DNA from: Lingula anatina
Taxonomy: Eukaryota > Brachiopoda > Lingulata > Lingulida > Lingulidae
Reading direction: 5' to 3'
DNA length: 50,996 bases
NCBI RefSeq assembly: GCF_001039355.2
Contig: NW_019773730.1
Location: 4,712 to 55,707 of the forward strand
In this document: piece after piece, positions 1 to 11,193 of the stretch
How the letters are laid out: each line of letters starts with the position of its first letter
Position numbering within the stretch: position 1 is the first letter of the stretch
Position numbers and translations under genes: made by a program
The notes under the pieces: model-generated
The model's input: the letters and a program-made list of their open reading frames with translations, nothing else
Databases searched by the model: none
What the model was told of the DNA's origin: nothing

Positions 1-86
<86 letters not shown>

Positions 87-104
87 TGCATGTGTGTGTG
101 TACT
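1..104. repeat. (TG)n microsatellite
   Basis: Almost pure TG dinucleotide run from the first base, with a few interruptions near its right end (gagtgcatg). It lies in the intron just upstream of the first visible TPR-gene exon. Confidence 0.95.
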
Positions 105-178
105 GGTGTTTGAATGCATGGGTGACTACATATGTGTGTGTCAGTAATTGTAATTGGTTTTTTTTTTGTTTTTTTTAG

Positions 179-3100
179 AAGAAGAAGATAAAACTCCCAA
201 ATTTCTAACTGATGATGAGATATTTCCAGTGTTCCCAAAGCTAAGGTATGTTAAGTTTTGTCTTTTGCTTCATTATATTTGTAGTAAAAGCTAAACTTAA
301 TCTGTGGCATTCACATATATTATTTTTATATACAGATTATTATTGTGAACATGGCTGAAATTTTGAAGAAATGTTAATTTTAATTATTTATTTTATCCAG
401 ACTTAGCTGATTCATAACCTGAACGTGTACCAGCCTTGGTCTTGATTTGCAGTATATTCCTGTTGCAATTAGAAAAATAAGTGAGATCCAGACTTCCATT
501 ATTTTCTTGCCCCAGAAAATGATCATGATTGTTCAGATGTTCAACTACAAACTTACCAAAACATGTATTTGTCTTATTATGAAATTCACATCTTTTTATC
601 CTCTTTCCCCCTGCTCTTTCTTTTGTACAGGAGGACAAATTCTATGCCCAATCTCTATGGGGATGATGAGGACTTCCTGTTTATACCGCAAGATTTCAAT
701 ACAGCTATGGATGAGGTGAGTAGGAAATGTCGACCATATACATGCACACGCACACATTCTCACATGTGCATGTATATAAGCATGGTTTTGAATGCATCTG
801 TGCACATTTGTTGGTGTAGGTCACTAGGAAATATAACACAGAGGCATTGCAAGTACATACAGATATGCACTTGCATATACAGGTAGATATTTTAATTATT
901 AAGTAGATGATAAGAAAACATCACAAATAGATGCAACACTGCATACATGTGCATGCACACACACTGGCAAATACATACAGTTTTACACATTTTATTGAAT
1001 AGATAATAAGGCATATTTATATATTTTGTTTTAACAATATATTTTCTCTTCTTTTAAGATTACAAAACAAATGAAACAGATCAAAGAAGCAAAACTTGGC
1101 AAGAAAACACCAGTTCAACAACTGCCAGAAGAAGTTATTGAGAGTGTATGTGGATGCTTTTTGATGATTTTTAATCTAGACAAGTGATATAACTAAATTA
1201 TTTACAAAGATAACATGTGTTACTGTAACAGTATTGTTACAATAGAATAAAAACATTAAGCTTATTAAAGTTATCATGGTCTGCTTATTAATAATATATA
1301 ACCAAATCTAAGATTTTTTGTTTTTGTACCTCATTATAAAGGTACTAATTTTCCTTTTCTTGCCAGGCCTTTTCAGAGGTGTATTAAAAAATTTTATTTT
1401 ACATATTGTTTATATGTGTGTAACTGAATCTTTCTATTATGTATTCTAGGAGTCGGGTGCAAAGACTGGTGTTGCAAGGACAAGAAGTCCCACCACAGAG
1501 CAGAGGGTATATACCAGAAAACAGGGTAGGGACACTGTCTGATCTGATCTGATTAGAATATAATGTTTGTGGAATGAAATTGAAAACATAAAGTGACAGA
1601 TGTTGCTAGATGTTTTGAAACTGAAACAATTTTGAGATAGGCTCAGAGGGTATGCCTTTGATGAAATTGCGATTTAAAAATGAAATAAAATGATTTTCTT
1701 ATCAGTTATTATAAAATGTATTTTTTAGAAGTATATAATTACTGCTGTGTAACATCTACTATTACTACTGCTACTGCTACTTAAAATTTTTTTTCTGTGA
1801 TGAATACATTGATTATGAATTATATAATGGTACAACAGGAATGCATATTTATTGGTGCTCATACTTTTTCTTTCAGAATATGATGACAAGCCCACTCTTG
1901 CAGAAGAGACTTTGGAAGCAGGGAGAAAATATGTCATGTACCCAAAAAGGTGACAAGCAATATTTATAGCTTTAGTCTTGAATTTTATAACTTATCGTGA
2001 GTCATATTATGAACCCCACTCTTTATTTGGACGCCCGTTAGATTTTTGAGTTTCATTATATTTGAATAGATACTTTAATAGATATATGTCTATTTCATGT
2101 GGATATCATTGTGAATGAGGTCATTACTATGTTGTGTTCATAGTAAAGTTAGGTACTTGATGCTGTTTTAATTTTTGATTTTTTTCTGTCATCACAATCA
2201 AAAATCTGGTCTGAATTTTAAGAATTATTTTCATTTCATTTATTGAAATAACCATTAATCTGTGGTTTTATCTAAGAAATGATATTATTTTTGCCATCTC
2301 AGTTGTTTCTGTAAAAATGGAATCAAAGAATCTAGAATTTGAAGTCATTTTTTACTGCATCCAGAAAGAAGAAGAAGATGGTGCCCCTGGACATGGCCAG
2401 ACTGGAGGAGATAGAGAGGTTCCTGGCCATGCCTCCTGGAAAACTGGAGAGAACAGAATCACTGCCTAAAGTCAACGTGCCAGTAGAGAGGCTGCTACGA
2501 GTGCCTCAGTGAGTTGTAGCTCAGATATACTTTTACGTAAATATGGAAGAAGGAGATTCTCTGCTGAAGACAAATAATGTCACTGTTCTTAAATTATTTG
2601 ATATAAATAAAATTTATTTCATATGACAAAAATATTGTTACTGTGATACAAGTTCTTACAGTTTTTATCAGCCTGGCACTCATTGCAGTATAACTGAATT
2701 TAGGTATATATTTAGGAACTTGTGTTATAGATTTCAGAAATTTTCCTTTTCTTTTATGTTATAATGTTTTTCTGAGATTTGCATCTGTTTTATACTGCTC
2801 AGTGTAATTGTTGTAAAATGAAAAAAAAAAAGATTTCACTAAGTGAAGAACCATGTGTAATTATATTGGATTATGTGTAGATGAAAAAAAAAACATTATG
2901 AAAGAAAGGTTTCACGTGAAATGATGCATTTTCCCCTACTAAACCAAACCAATCAATATTTTCATGCTTTGACTTTTATAGACATGTGAAAAACAAGCAC
3001 AGAAGAAGTATACCAGATATACTGGATTTTGATTCCTTTGCTGAAAAAAGAGGATATAAGTAAGTTCAAAGTAGTTCCTTAATTTTTTATTTTATTGATT

Positions 3101-3858
3101 CATATGAAGCCATTGACTTAAAAGTTTCAGATACATAATTTCAATTGAAAAAAGTATTGAGAATTATATATTATGTCCTGAGAATCAGTGCCAATCAACA
3201 TGCTTATGATAAATCTGAAATTATTTTAGAGGAGAAAACATAAAAACTGAAAAAAGTGAACATTTTATATACTTCAGAGTGGAGAATAAGTAAAAATGAA
3301 AGTGATTATATTGCCATCTTAGGCAAAAAAAAAAAGGGACAAAGAGAGTAAAACTAACCTTTTCATGGCATTATTCTTACTGTCACTTTTAGTGGAGAAG
3401 ATGAAAGAGAATGGACTCGAGATATCTGGAATGCTTGGTTTGATGAGGTATTTCCTCCCACGCAGAGTGAGAGAGACGAGGATGAGGCCAGAGCCATGAG
3501 CGCCATGTCCAGCACCACAGACAGAAGTGTGCGCTCTAAGGGGTGAGTGGAACATTCTGAAGAGGGCGTTTTTGAAAATCTCATTTTGAAAAGCTAAGGC
3601 TGGTTCATGTGATTTAATTTTGACTGAAATATATTTACTTTTGTGGAACCTTCTCTTATACACTTAATTCTTTAAGACTACCATTATATTTTGTGCCTAT
3701 TCTTGTTAAGTAGTCAAAATAGGTATTAGTCTTATTTATTTACATATTTATTTTCTCCTCCTGCCAGGCATGCCAGTGTTGTAAGCACCCACATCTCAGA
3801 GGTGATCGATGAAATTGAACCACTGGCAGATACTGAAGAAAATGCAGAAGCTATTTTA
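179..3858 (+). CDS. TPR gene exons 1-10: N-terminal non-TPR region
   Basis: These ten exons encode a charged region before the TPR array. Recognisable stretches are TPKFLTDDEIFPVFPKLR (exons 1-2), EEVIES (exon 3), MARLEEIERFLAMPPGKLER (exon 7), HRRSIPDILDFDSFAEKRGY (exon 8) and WTRDIWNAWFDEVFPPTQSE (exon 9). No membrane segment or catalytic motif is seen. Exon 9 is rich in acidic and Ser/Thr residues (SERDEDEARAMSAMSSTTDR), which looks like a disordered linker. Intron phases vary (0, 1 and 2). The exon calls rest on frame continuity plus acceptor and donor consensus; exon 5 could also use the earlier donor at 1507, which would break the frame into exon 6. Confidence 0.75.
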
Positions 3859-6800
3859 GTAAGCCCAGTGTACAGTATGCTAAACAATGTGTGACAATAT
3901 TTTGAATTTAATATTATAATGTGATTTTTTTTCCTTTTTTGAGAAGCGAAAATTTGATGTTTTTTATGTGTGGATTTAAAAGTTTAAAGTTAATAAGCAT
4001 GGTGTATTCTTATCATACAATACTAACCAATAAATAATTGAAGCAATGTTTCAACATCCTTGTTCATCTATTTTCAGCTGCTCCAGGATGAAGTTGAGAA
4101 ATTAAGTGAGCTTATAAACCAGAGCCCAACTCCCACTGCCTTTGATCTCTGCAGGAGGGGGGCCATATATAGGAAGGTAAGGAATATGTGTTGTTAAGTC
4201 AGTCATTAAAATTTAAAAAATAAGCTTTCTTCATTATTTACAAAAACAATTTATTCATTATTTAATTAATTTATTTTTTGTGTGTGTGTTATTGGCAGTC
4301 TTAAAGAAATTAAGTTAAATTTTATCACTGTGAGGACAAATTTGGACCTCCAAAAATAAATTTTAGGTAATGCCATGCCCTCATATAAAAACAGCTGTAA
4401 TGACTTTTTTGGGCAGCCAACATGAGCGTAGTGCAACATGTGACAAATCCTAAGTCTATACATTACATTTTCAGCTTGGTCAGATTAAGTTGGGCCTAGA
4501 GGACCTGGACAGAGCGATAGCCTTAGAGCCTATGTTACTGGATGCTTACTGGCACAGGCATCTGCTGCATTTATTGAAGGGGAAGAAAAACGATGCACTG
4601 GAAGATCTGAACTTCCTATTGCGGCACAGCAAGCAGCATGCTGGGGCTTACAGGTCAAGGTGAGAGAGGGATACTAGTAAACGTTGTGGTGACCAAGATA
4701 TTTGCGTTTTTCATATATTATCCTGTCTTATAGAAAGCTAATTATATGATATTTTGCCAAATTAAATTTCTGGTACATTTCAGAGCTGAAATCTACCGAG
4801 AGTCTGGGGATGTAACCATGGCGATAGTCAATTTCAATCAGGCTATAAAGCTTGACCCCAATGACCATGAGGCTTACTATCGGAGGGCAGAGATGTATGA
4901 AAAGGTAACAACTATTGGAAATGTGTTTTCTCATGTATTAGGGTGCATGCACATGCAAGTGTGTATGAAGAGGTAGCAGTGCATAGTAGAGTTTTGATTG
5001 GGTGTATGCTTATGTACTCACACATATACATATGTGTTTAGATATGTATGTATTTGTATCATTACAAATATGAGGTGAAAAAGCTCAGTTCTGTTGTCTG
5101 TATGTTTTAGAGTGGAGAGATGCGTCTAGCATTAGAGGATTATGCCATTGCTACCAGACTGGCTCCAGAGAAGACTGAGGCCTTGTTCAAACACGGACTC
5201 TATTATTTCAACAGTCAGTAAGTAGCCATAATCTTAAAGATTGTGATGCACTGTTATTAGTATATTTCCATAGATTGATTGTACATAGTAGATGTAAAAA
5301 TTTTGAAACTTGATTTCTTTTTATATTTAATAGATTGATGGTACTGAATTCATGGGCATTTGGGAGACCCATCTGCTTCATATTGTATACCATTGATAAT
5401 TTGACTATTTCATATAGATATTTCATTTGAAATATCCTTTTTTATTTCAGAAACTGGCAGCCTTGTATAAATGACTTTACAGACCTACTAAAGGTGGAAC
5501 CAAACAATGCAGAGGCCAGGACATATCGTGGACGCGCTTTTGCCAAAATGTCTCAGTGGACCCCAGCCATAGAAGACCTCAGTGCTGCCATTCATCTGGA
5601 TCCCAATAACAGTGTGGCACATTATCATAGGGGATGCCTTCTCAGAAAGTAAGGGGTCTCTTCTCTGTACTCCATCTGACATCTTGATAATATTTGGGGC
5701 AAAGGCTAGAGTGTTGTTCATTAAAATATGATTAGATTCGTCATGAGTTCTAGAGAGGAAAATATTTGCAAAATTCTCAGAAAATTGTTTTAGTAAGTTA
5801 ACTTTGCAATTGTCCAGCATAAACTTGAATACAAGGGTTAATATTGGCCCATAATTTAAGCTGAAAGTATATTGTAACCACTGAACTGTCTTCCAGATTG
5901 CAACCAAAGAAAGCTCTTCAAGACCTGAGTGTATCTATTATACTGGATGATGGGGACTCCAATGTGATGGCGTATTTCCATCGAGGCATTCTCTATAACT
6001 CAACTGGAAGGTACTTGGCAATCTTGTTTTTAATTTTAAAATTTATTGTTGATTTTTAAAAGTACCCAGCTCAATCTCTAATAATATGACACAGACAAAG
6101 ATTGTACTAGGTTGAAATGGAGAAACCTTATATTATTGTACCTTTCTATGATTACCATTATATTATAGTATAGATCTGTTATTTCCATGTGTTATACCAG
6201 ATATTTTATAGATCTGTTATTTCCATGTGTTATACCAGATATTTTATAGATCTGTTATTTCCATGTGTTATATTATTGTACAGGCCAGAAGATGCCATCC
6301 CAGACTTTGAGACTGTCCTAAAACTGGACAAGGACATCGCCAGTGCCCATGTCAACCTGGGGCTCATCTATATGACACAGCTGGACAATGTTCAGAAGTA
6401 AGTAGGGACTTTCTTTGTGGTATACTTTTCTGGATTTTCAAGCCCAATATAATTTTCCTCAAGAAAAAAGTAATTTTCTCTTAATCATAAATCATTTATT
6501 TATTTTACTTAATTATTTATTATTTTATTAGTTATGGTGTCTAAGAATGGCAAAACTTACAAAAAATGTCATTTTGGAATAGGTGAGATGTTTGAGTATT
6601 CTGGTGCAGAATTTATGCATAATTATAAGAACAACATATTTTTATTGCATTACACATTTACATCAAACTCAGATGAATGGCAAACCCAATCAGTAAGAAA
6701 TTGCATAAGTGTTTTTGTATATGAAGTGCATTCTTTGACTGATTCATAAACCATGCCATTTTCTTGTTTTCAGTGCTATAAGGAAGTTCTCTGCTGCCAT

Positions 6801-9395
6801 TAAAGTGGATCCCACCTATATACGAGCTTATGTCTGCCGTGCTGAGGCCTATCATAGGATTCATGATGTAAGGAACAGTTTGTAATATAAAGATTCATGG
6901 GTTCCTGATTATTTCAAAATATGTTTTCCTTTTCTAGCAGTTAAAGTGTTGAAATAGCTTTGTAGGTGAAAAATCACCTAATTACTTTCAGTATTTTGAT
7001 CTCCAGAAATGATATAATATAATATAATATATAAAATATAAAAACACAATTATAGTTAATAGCAGTTTTGTTCAGATATTGATACCGCATAAATATCTGT
7101 ACAGTTACTATATTAATTTCATACCACGGTTTCTTGTAATTGTGGTGTCTGTTAATTGTGCACTCTCAAGTGCAAAGATTTTATAATGTTTAAAACAACA
7201 TAAGTTGATTTTAGACATTATATAATGCTTGCACTTTGAGAATGCGTGTCTCAATTTGTTGTTCCTTTTTTCATTCCAGCATAGAAATGCCCTGTTAGAC
7301 TTCACAAGAGCCATTCATCTGAAACCAGATACACATCACTATTATATGTACAGGGTGAGTAGAAATCTCTGGCATTCAGATTCAGGGATCATATGGGTAT
7401 TTTGGAAGATTCCCACCCCGAGTTTTAGACTGTAATATGGGCTTGCTGACAGTAGAGAGGATCAGTTTTCAGCGACCTTTGACCCTCAGGGTGGGAGATT
7501 CCTCAAATTTAGGGAAATTTGATTTACCCATTTGCATCTATGAAAAACTTGGATATGTCTCACTTTTTCATGTATAAAATGATTGAAAATCCACAATTTT
7601 ATAGTAAATATATATATTAATCTAATTTTCTGCTTCACGGAAAGCATGTACAGTTGACTACTTGACATAATGTTTCCAAAGAATCATTAACAAGTTTTTA
7701 CTTAGAGAGTTATTAGTTCATTATTATATTTGGTATACACAACATATCATTTTTTTATGAATGAGAAAGTTTTTCACAAAAAGTAATTTTTTATCTATTT
7801 TGCTTTAGGGTCAGCTTGTCCTTGAGATGGGAAACCTGGAACTGGCAGCTTTCTGTGTCAGGTAACTTCATAATTGGTTATATAAACATCTCTATGGTAA
7901 ATCTAGTGAAAAGTTACTGATTTTTGTTTCTGTTTAACTGTGATATCTGAAAACGTACTAAGAAATGAATACCTTTTTTATATATGGTACATATAGACAT
8001 CACCTGCATAAGTTGTCGCTGTTGCCACCACGCAGTTTTAACTGTTAATGAATTAAATGGTTTAGTAAATGATGGCAGAGCACCAGTATATCATCAGTTT
8101 AAACTTATGTCATCACATTTGTGCAATATTCTTTAAAAGAGGTTTTTGTGGTGTGTATATGGGATGATAGAATAAAATTATTCTGTACTCAGAGACTAAA
8201 TAACATCAGTCAAACATGATGATTCAGTCCACCACCTAAGGTCCTTGGTTACATGAATGGTGATTTTGTGCCGTAGGTGGTTGTCCAATCATCATGTTTG
8301 ACAGATGTTATTTATGGTAATGTGCCATCTGTTTTGTACAGAAGAAATTAACTAAAATAAGGGAAAAGACCGTAGTAATTTTATTTTGAATATAACATTA
8401 TTTACTGGATAATTTCAGACATGCATCAGAGTTGAATGCTGGTTTGGGTCAGAGCCCCATGCAGCAGGCTGTGGTACAGTCCTTCCTCAAGAACTATGAC
8501 AAGGTCAGTTATGTGTCACCCAAATATGAGAATAATCCAGGAAAAGATGTCGGTTCATAATTATTTGACTTTAGAAACTTTTAAATTGAAAGTTAGAATT
8601 GTAGAACATGTAGAGTTATGGGAAAAGTTTTGATTAAATTTGATGTGATAGTTTAGACATTTCACTGTTGTCTGTCTATAATCTGGATACTTGCATGACT
8701 CCTGGTCGACAATAATCATTGTGTGAACACAGAAATTGTATGTTAATTGGTAGTATGTAAATTGCATTAATTTATATCTTTGTTTGTGTGTTTGTTCATT
8801 TTCTAAATTTTATTTTAGGCAATTGGAGCACTGGAGTCTGCCACCAGACAGAAGCCAGTGGCTTCCTTATTCACCTTGCTGGGTAAGACACAAATGAAAG
8901 CCAAACTGTGGAGAAATGCCATTGGGAACTTTGATAAGGCACTGGGCATTTTGGTAAGTATTTGGTGGAAAAAAGGGGAATTGCTCATGTCTTTAAAAAT
9001 GTTTATAGTGAGACAGTTAAAATGTTTTGTTGTGTAAATTTAATTAAAATAAAAATTCAGTGAAAATATTAGATATGCTGAGATAGCAAATACATTGATT
9101 GAGGTGTGATCAGACAGTGATAATCATTAAAGTTTAAAACAAACTAAAGATGAAGATGAACTTATGGATGTAAATATTTCCTTAAAAATATAATTTAAAC
9201 ATTGCCACTGCATCTTTTTTAACAACTCAACTTTTTTGTTATTTTTAGAAACCTTGGTCTGATAAAGACTCATGGCCACACGAGGCAGCTGAGGTGCACT
9301 ATCTGATCGGCATGTGTAATATGGAACTGCGCGGTTATCTTGAAGCTCATGAAGCATTTAACAATGCCATCAAAGTGGATGGCACTAATGCTGAG
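179..9395 (+). CDS. TTC6: TTC6-like tetratricopeptide repeat protein, partial (23 exons)
   Basis: Twenty-three exons join in one open frame of about 796 codons: 179-245, 631-715, 1059-1145, 1367-1378, 1450-1525, 1877-1949, 2365-2508, 2982-3059, 3393-3542, 3768-3858, 4078-4176, 4475-4659, 4784-4904, 5111-5217, 5451-5648, 5897-6010, 6284-6397, 6774-6867, 7280-7354, 7809-7861, 8419-8503, 8819-8953, 9249-9395. Every border is AG/GT and split codons agree across introns. The second half is a run of TPR units with the usual A..D...AI.L.P spacing, for example DLDRAIALEP, NFNQAIKLDPND, DLSAAIHLDPNN and DFTRAIHLKPD. The order and wording of these units resemble vertebrate TTC6 as I remember it; that is recall, not a search. 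TPR arrays are protein-protein scaffolds. There is no start codon or stop codon: the 5' part is outside the window and no exon follows 9395. SPAG or another TTC paralogue is the alternative. Confidence 0.82.
1367..1378 (+). CDS. Probable 12-bp microexon of the TPR gene (AFSE)
   Basis: Twelve bases between a good acceptor (cttgccag) and a GTGTAT donor encode AFSE in phase 0. Both neighbouring exons also meet in phase 0, so including or skipping it keeps the frame. It could be an optional microexon or a chance match. Confidence 0.4.
4078..9395 (+). CDS. TPR gene exons 11-23: tandem TPR array
   Basis: Thirteen exons encode roughly ten or more consecutive TPR helix pairs. The array opens with FDLCRRGAIYRKLGQIKLGL and DLDRAIALEP (exons 11-12). 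It continues through RAEIYRESGDVTMAIVNFNQ (exon 13), a diverged unit (exon 14), NNAEARTYRGRAFAKMSQW (exon 15), YFHRGILYNSTGRPEDAIPD (exons 16-17), AIRKFSAAIKVDP (exon 18) and RNALLDFTRAIHLKPD (exon 19). It ends with EVHYLIGMCNMELRGYLEAH and AFNNAIKVDGTNAE (exon 23). The array stops in the middle of the pattern: the last exon ends where the next TPR helix A should begin, at a normal GTAAGA donor, so at least one more exon is expected. Several exon borders fall inside TPR units, unlike the one-domain-per-exon thrombospondin gene in the same window. Confidence 0.85.
6173..6271. repeat. 38-bp tandem repeat, 2.6 copies, in TPR intron 16
   Basis: Unit gatctgttatttccatgtgt plus tataccagatattttata, copies at 6173-6210 and 6211-6248 with a partial third to 6271. 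The first two copies look identical. The array ends a few bases before the acceptor of exon 17 at 6284. Confidence 0.95.
8197..8314. mobile_element. Foldback/MITE-like hairpin element in TPR intron 20
   Basis: A 118-bp inverted repeat with arms of about 45 bp. The left arm begins taaataacatcagtcaaaca and the right arm, read on the other strand, begins taaataacatctgtcaaaca. Both then continue with a shared catgatgatt core and a CCACCTA block. There is a short AT-rich loop between the arms. This is typical of a small non-autonomous DNA transposon; no clear target duplication was identified. Confidence 0.75.
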
Positions 9396-10013
9396 GTAAG
9401 AGACTGTAAACGAAAATTACTTGCAAATTTCAAACACCAATCAATTCATCCCAGGTAAGATCATTTTTGATCTTAAAAGCAGTCCGTGTCCATGTTAAGG
9501 CCGGTGATAGGGTTAAATACGCTTAAAATCATGTTTTTGAGTTTTTCGTGTGTTTATATTAATCAAAAAAGTATCTAACGTTGGATGTAATAATTTTTAA
9601 GAATTTGCATCGCAAAATGTGTCTTTTGATGAGTTTTTCAACCGGCACGCACCCCAGTCAGGCTGACAACTAAGCCACGCCTCTGTTACTAAGGGCCGTT
9701 GCCATGAGGGGGTCGGATCACAGTTAATGAGTTATAAGCCGATTACGTGTGCGGTAATAGGTCATAAGTCTTACATCAGCTTAGCAGCGAAGAAGACTAG
9801 CTAGTACACTATGGGGAAGAGAAAAGTTCGTGTTAAAAGTCCATTTCCTGAGGAAAGAAAGAAAATTTTGGACCTATGCGTGGCAGTTGGGGAAAACCGG
9901 TCCTATTTGTTTAGACGGATGACTGATTTCTGAATACCTAATAAATGGGCAAAAGAGTTAATCGAATCGTCTTAATTAATTGACAAATGAAAGAAAAATC
10001 GATAAATAAAAAA
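9396..10013. other. Start of the repeat-rich block; likely DNA-transposon 5' region
   Basis: No host exon is seen after the TPR donor at 9396. From about 9480 the base composition rises in CpG (gccacgcctctg, gccgttgccatgagggggtcgg) and leads into a short reading frame at 9811. It reads like the 5' end of a transposon, but I cannot name the family. Confidence 0.35.
9811..9933 (+). CDS. Short basic ORF (40 aa), probably a transposon fragment
   Basis: ATG at 9811 to TGA at 9931-9933, product beginning MGKRKVRVKSPFPEERKKIL. It is Lys/Arg-rich at the N-terminus and has no recognised domain. It sits 200 bp before the duplicated 590-bp unit and may be the broken N-terminus of a transposase. It could also be chance. 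Confidence 0.25.
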   Translation: MGKRKVRVKSPFPEERKKILDLCVAVGENRSYLFRRMTDF

Positions 10014-10136
10014 ACGCTAAAAAGGATACTTTTAGCCTAGCTAATTTTTGCAACAGGAAATGATTGTTGGTCGCCGTTTGCAAAAGGTAAATCTAATGTT
10101 GACAAAATAAAATTTTATTCTCCAAGATATGATATC

Positions 10137-10352
10137 ATGGAGCTTGAGAGACACGCGAAAAATTTTTATGTGAATGGCCAAACGAGAGAAATCCAAGCAA
10201 GGTTTGACAGCATGATTAAAACAATAAAAATAAAAACGCATGTTAGCGGCTTTGCATTTTGCGATGTTTGTAGAAAAACAATTTCAAAATCACTGATCAA
10301 GCGGGAAGAAATGTATCCAAAAATGAAAATCACAAAAAGACCCCGAGAATAG
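10137..10352 (+). CDS. 71-aa ORF in repeat copy 1, unknown
   Basis: Open frame beginning MELERHAKNFYVNGQTREIQ, with a CDVCRKTI stretch (CxxC) and a basic tail KMKITKRPRE. It is kept open in both copies of the 590-bp unit. The CxxC could be half of a zinc-binding site. I recognise no family; it is probably part of a mobile element rather than a host gene. Confidence 0.3.
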   Translation: MELERHAKNFYVNGQTREIQARFDSMIKTIKIKTHVSGFAFCDVCRKTISKSLIKREEMYPKMKITKRPRE

Positions 10353-10726
10353 TCAAGACTAGCAGGTAAAAAGCAAATAGGGTTTAAGTGTCATGTGTGT
10401 AAAAATAAAATATTTATTCAAAAGCCTTCTCTCAGCCACTTTTATCGCTGATTCTAATGCTGCTGAGCGTCTCCCCTTTATCTTAGCTGGCATTTTGAGA
10501 AATGCCGCTATGAAGTAAACACTGGATTTTTCCGTTGATCTGACGATTACCAAGTGTCGTGCAAAATAATACTGTAGCGTTACCCGTCAAAAAACTCGTA
10601 TTANCGCTAAAAAGGATACTTTTTGCCTAGCTAATTTTTGCAACCGGAAATGATTGTTGGTCGCCGTTTGCAAAAGGTAAATCTAATGTTGACAAAATAA
10701 AATTTTATTCTCCTAGATATGATATC

Positions 10727-10942
10727 ATGGAGCTTGAGAGACACGCGAAAAATTGTGATGTGAATGGCCCAACGAGAGAAATCCAAGCAAGGTTTGACAG
10801 CATGATTAAAACAATAAAAATAAAAACGCATGTTAGCGGCTTTGCATTTTGCGATGTTTGTAGAAAAACAATTTCAAAATCACTGATCAAGCATGCAGAA
10901 ATGTATCCAAAAATGAAAATCACAAAAAGACCCCGAGAATAG
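10727..10942 (+). CDS. 71-aa ORF in repeat copy 2, unknown
   Basis: Same frame as in copy 1 with a few replacements (FY to CD, Q to P, RE to HA). The CDVCRKTI segment and KMKITKRPRE end are unchanged. It remains open despite the substitutions, but the frame is short enough for this to be chance. Confidence 0.3.
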   Translation: MELERHAKNCDVNGPTREIQARFDSMIKTIKIKTHVSGFAFCDVCRKTISKSLIKHAEMYPKMKITKRPRE

Positions 10943-11193
10943 TCAAGGCTAGCAGGTAAAAAGCAAATAGGGTTTAAGTGTCATGTGTGTAAAAATAAAA
11001 TATTTATTCAAAAGCCTTCTCTCAGCCACTTTTATCGCTGATTCTTGTGCAGCTGAGCGTCTCCCCTTTATCTTAGATGGCATTTTGAGAAATGCCGCTA
11101 TGAAGTAAACACTGGATTTTTCCGTTGATCTGACGATTACCAAGTGTCGTGCAAAATAATATTGCAGCGTTACCCGTCAAAAAACTCGTATTA

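Larger units (their letters stand above)
10014..11193. repeat. 590-bp tandem duplication joined at an ambiguous base
   Basis: Two direct copies at 10014-10603 and 10604-11193, offset exactly 590 bp, both starting around cgctaaaaaggatact and both ending tacccgtcaaaaaactcgta. I count about 16 substitutions and no obvious indels, so they are about 97% identical. The junction carries the window's only isolated N (10604). That is suspicious for two haplotypes of one locus placed in tandem by the assembler, though a true recent duplication would look the same. Confidence 0.9.

Noticed and set aside
5488-5907. 139-codon open frame on the - strand
   Set aside because: It is the antisense shadow of TPR exon 15 and its flanking intron; the + strand exon has TPR motifs and splice sites.
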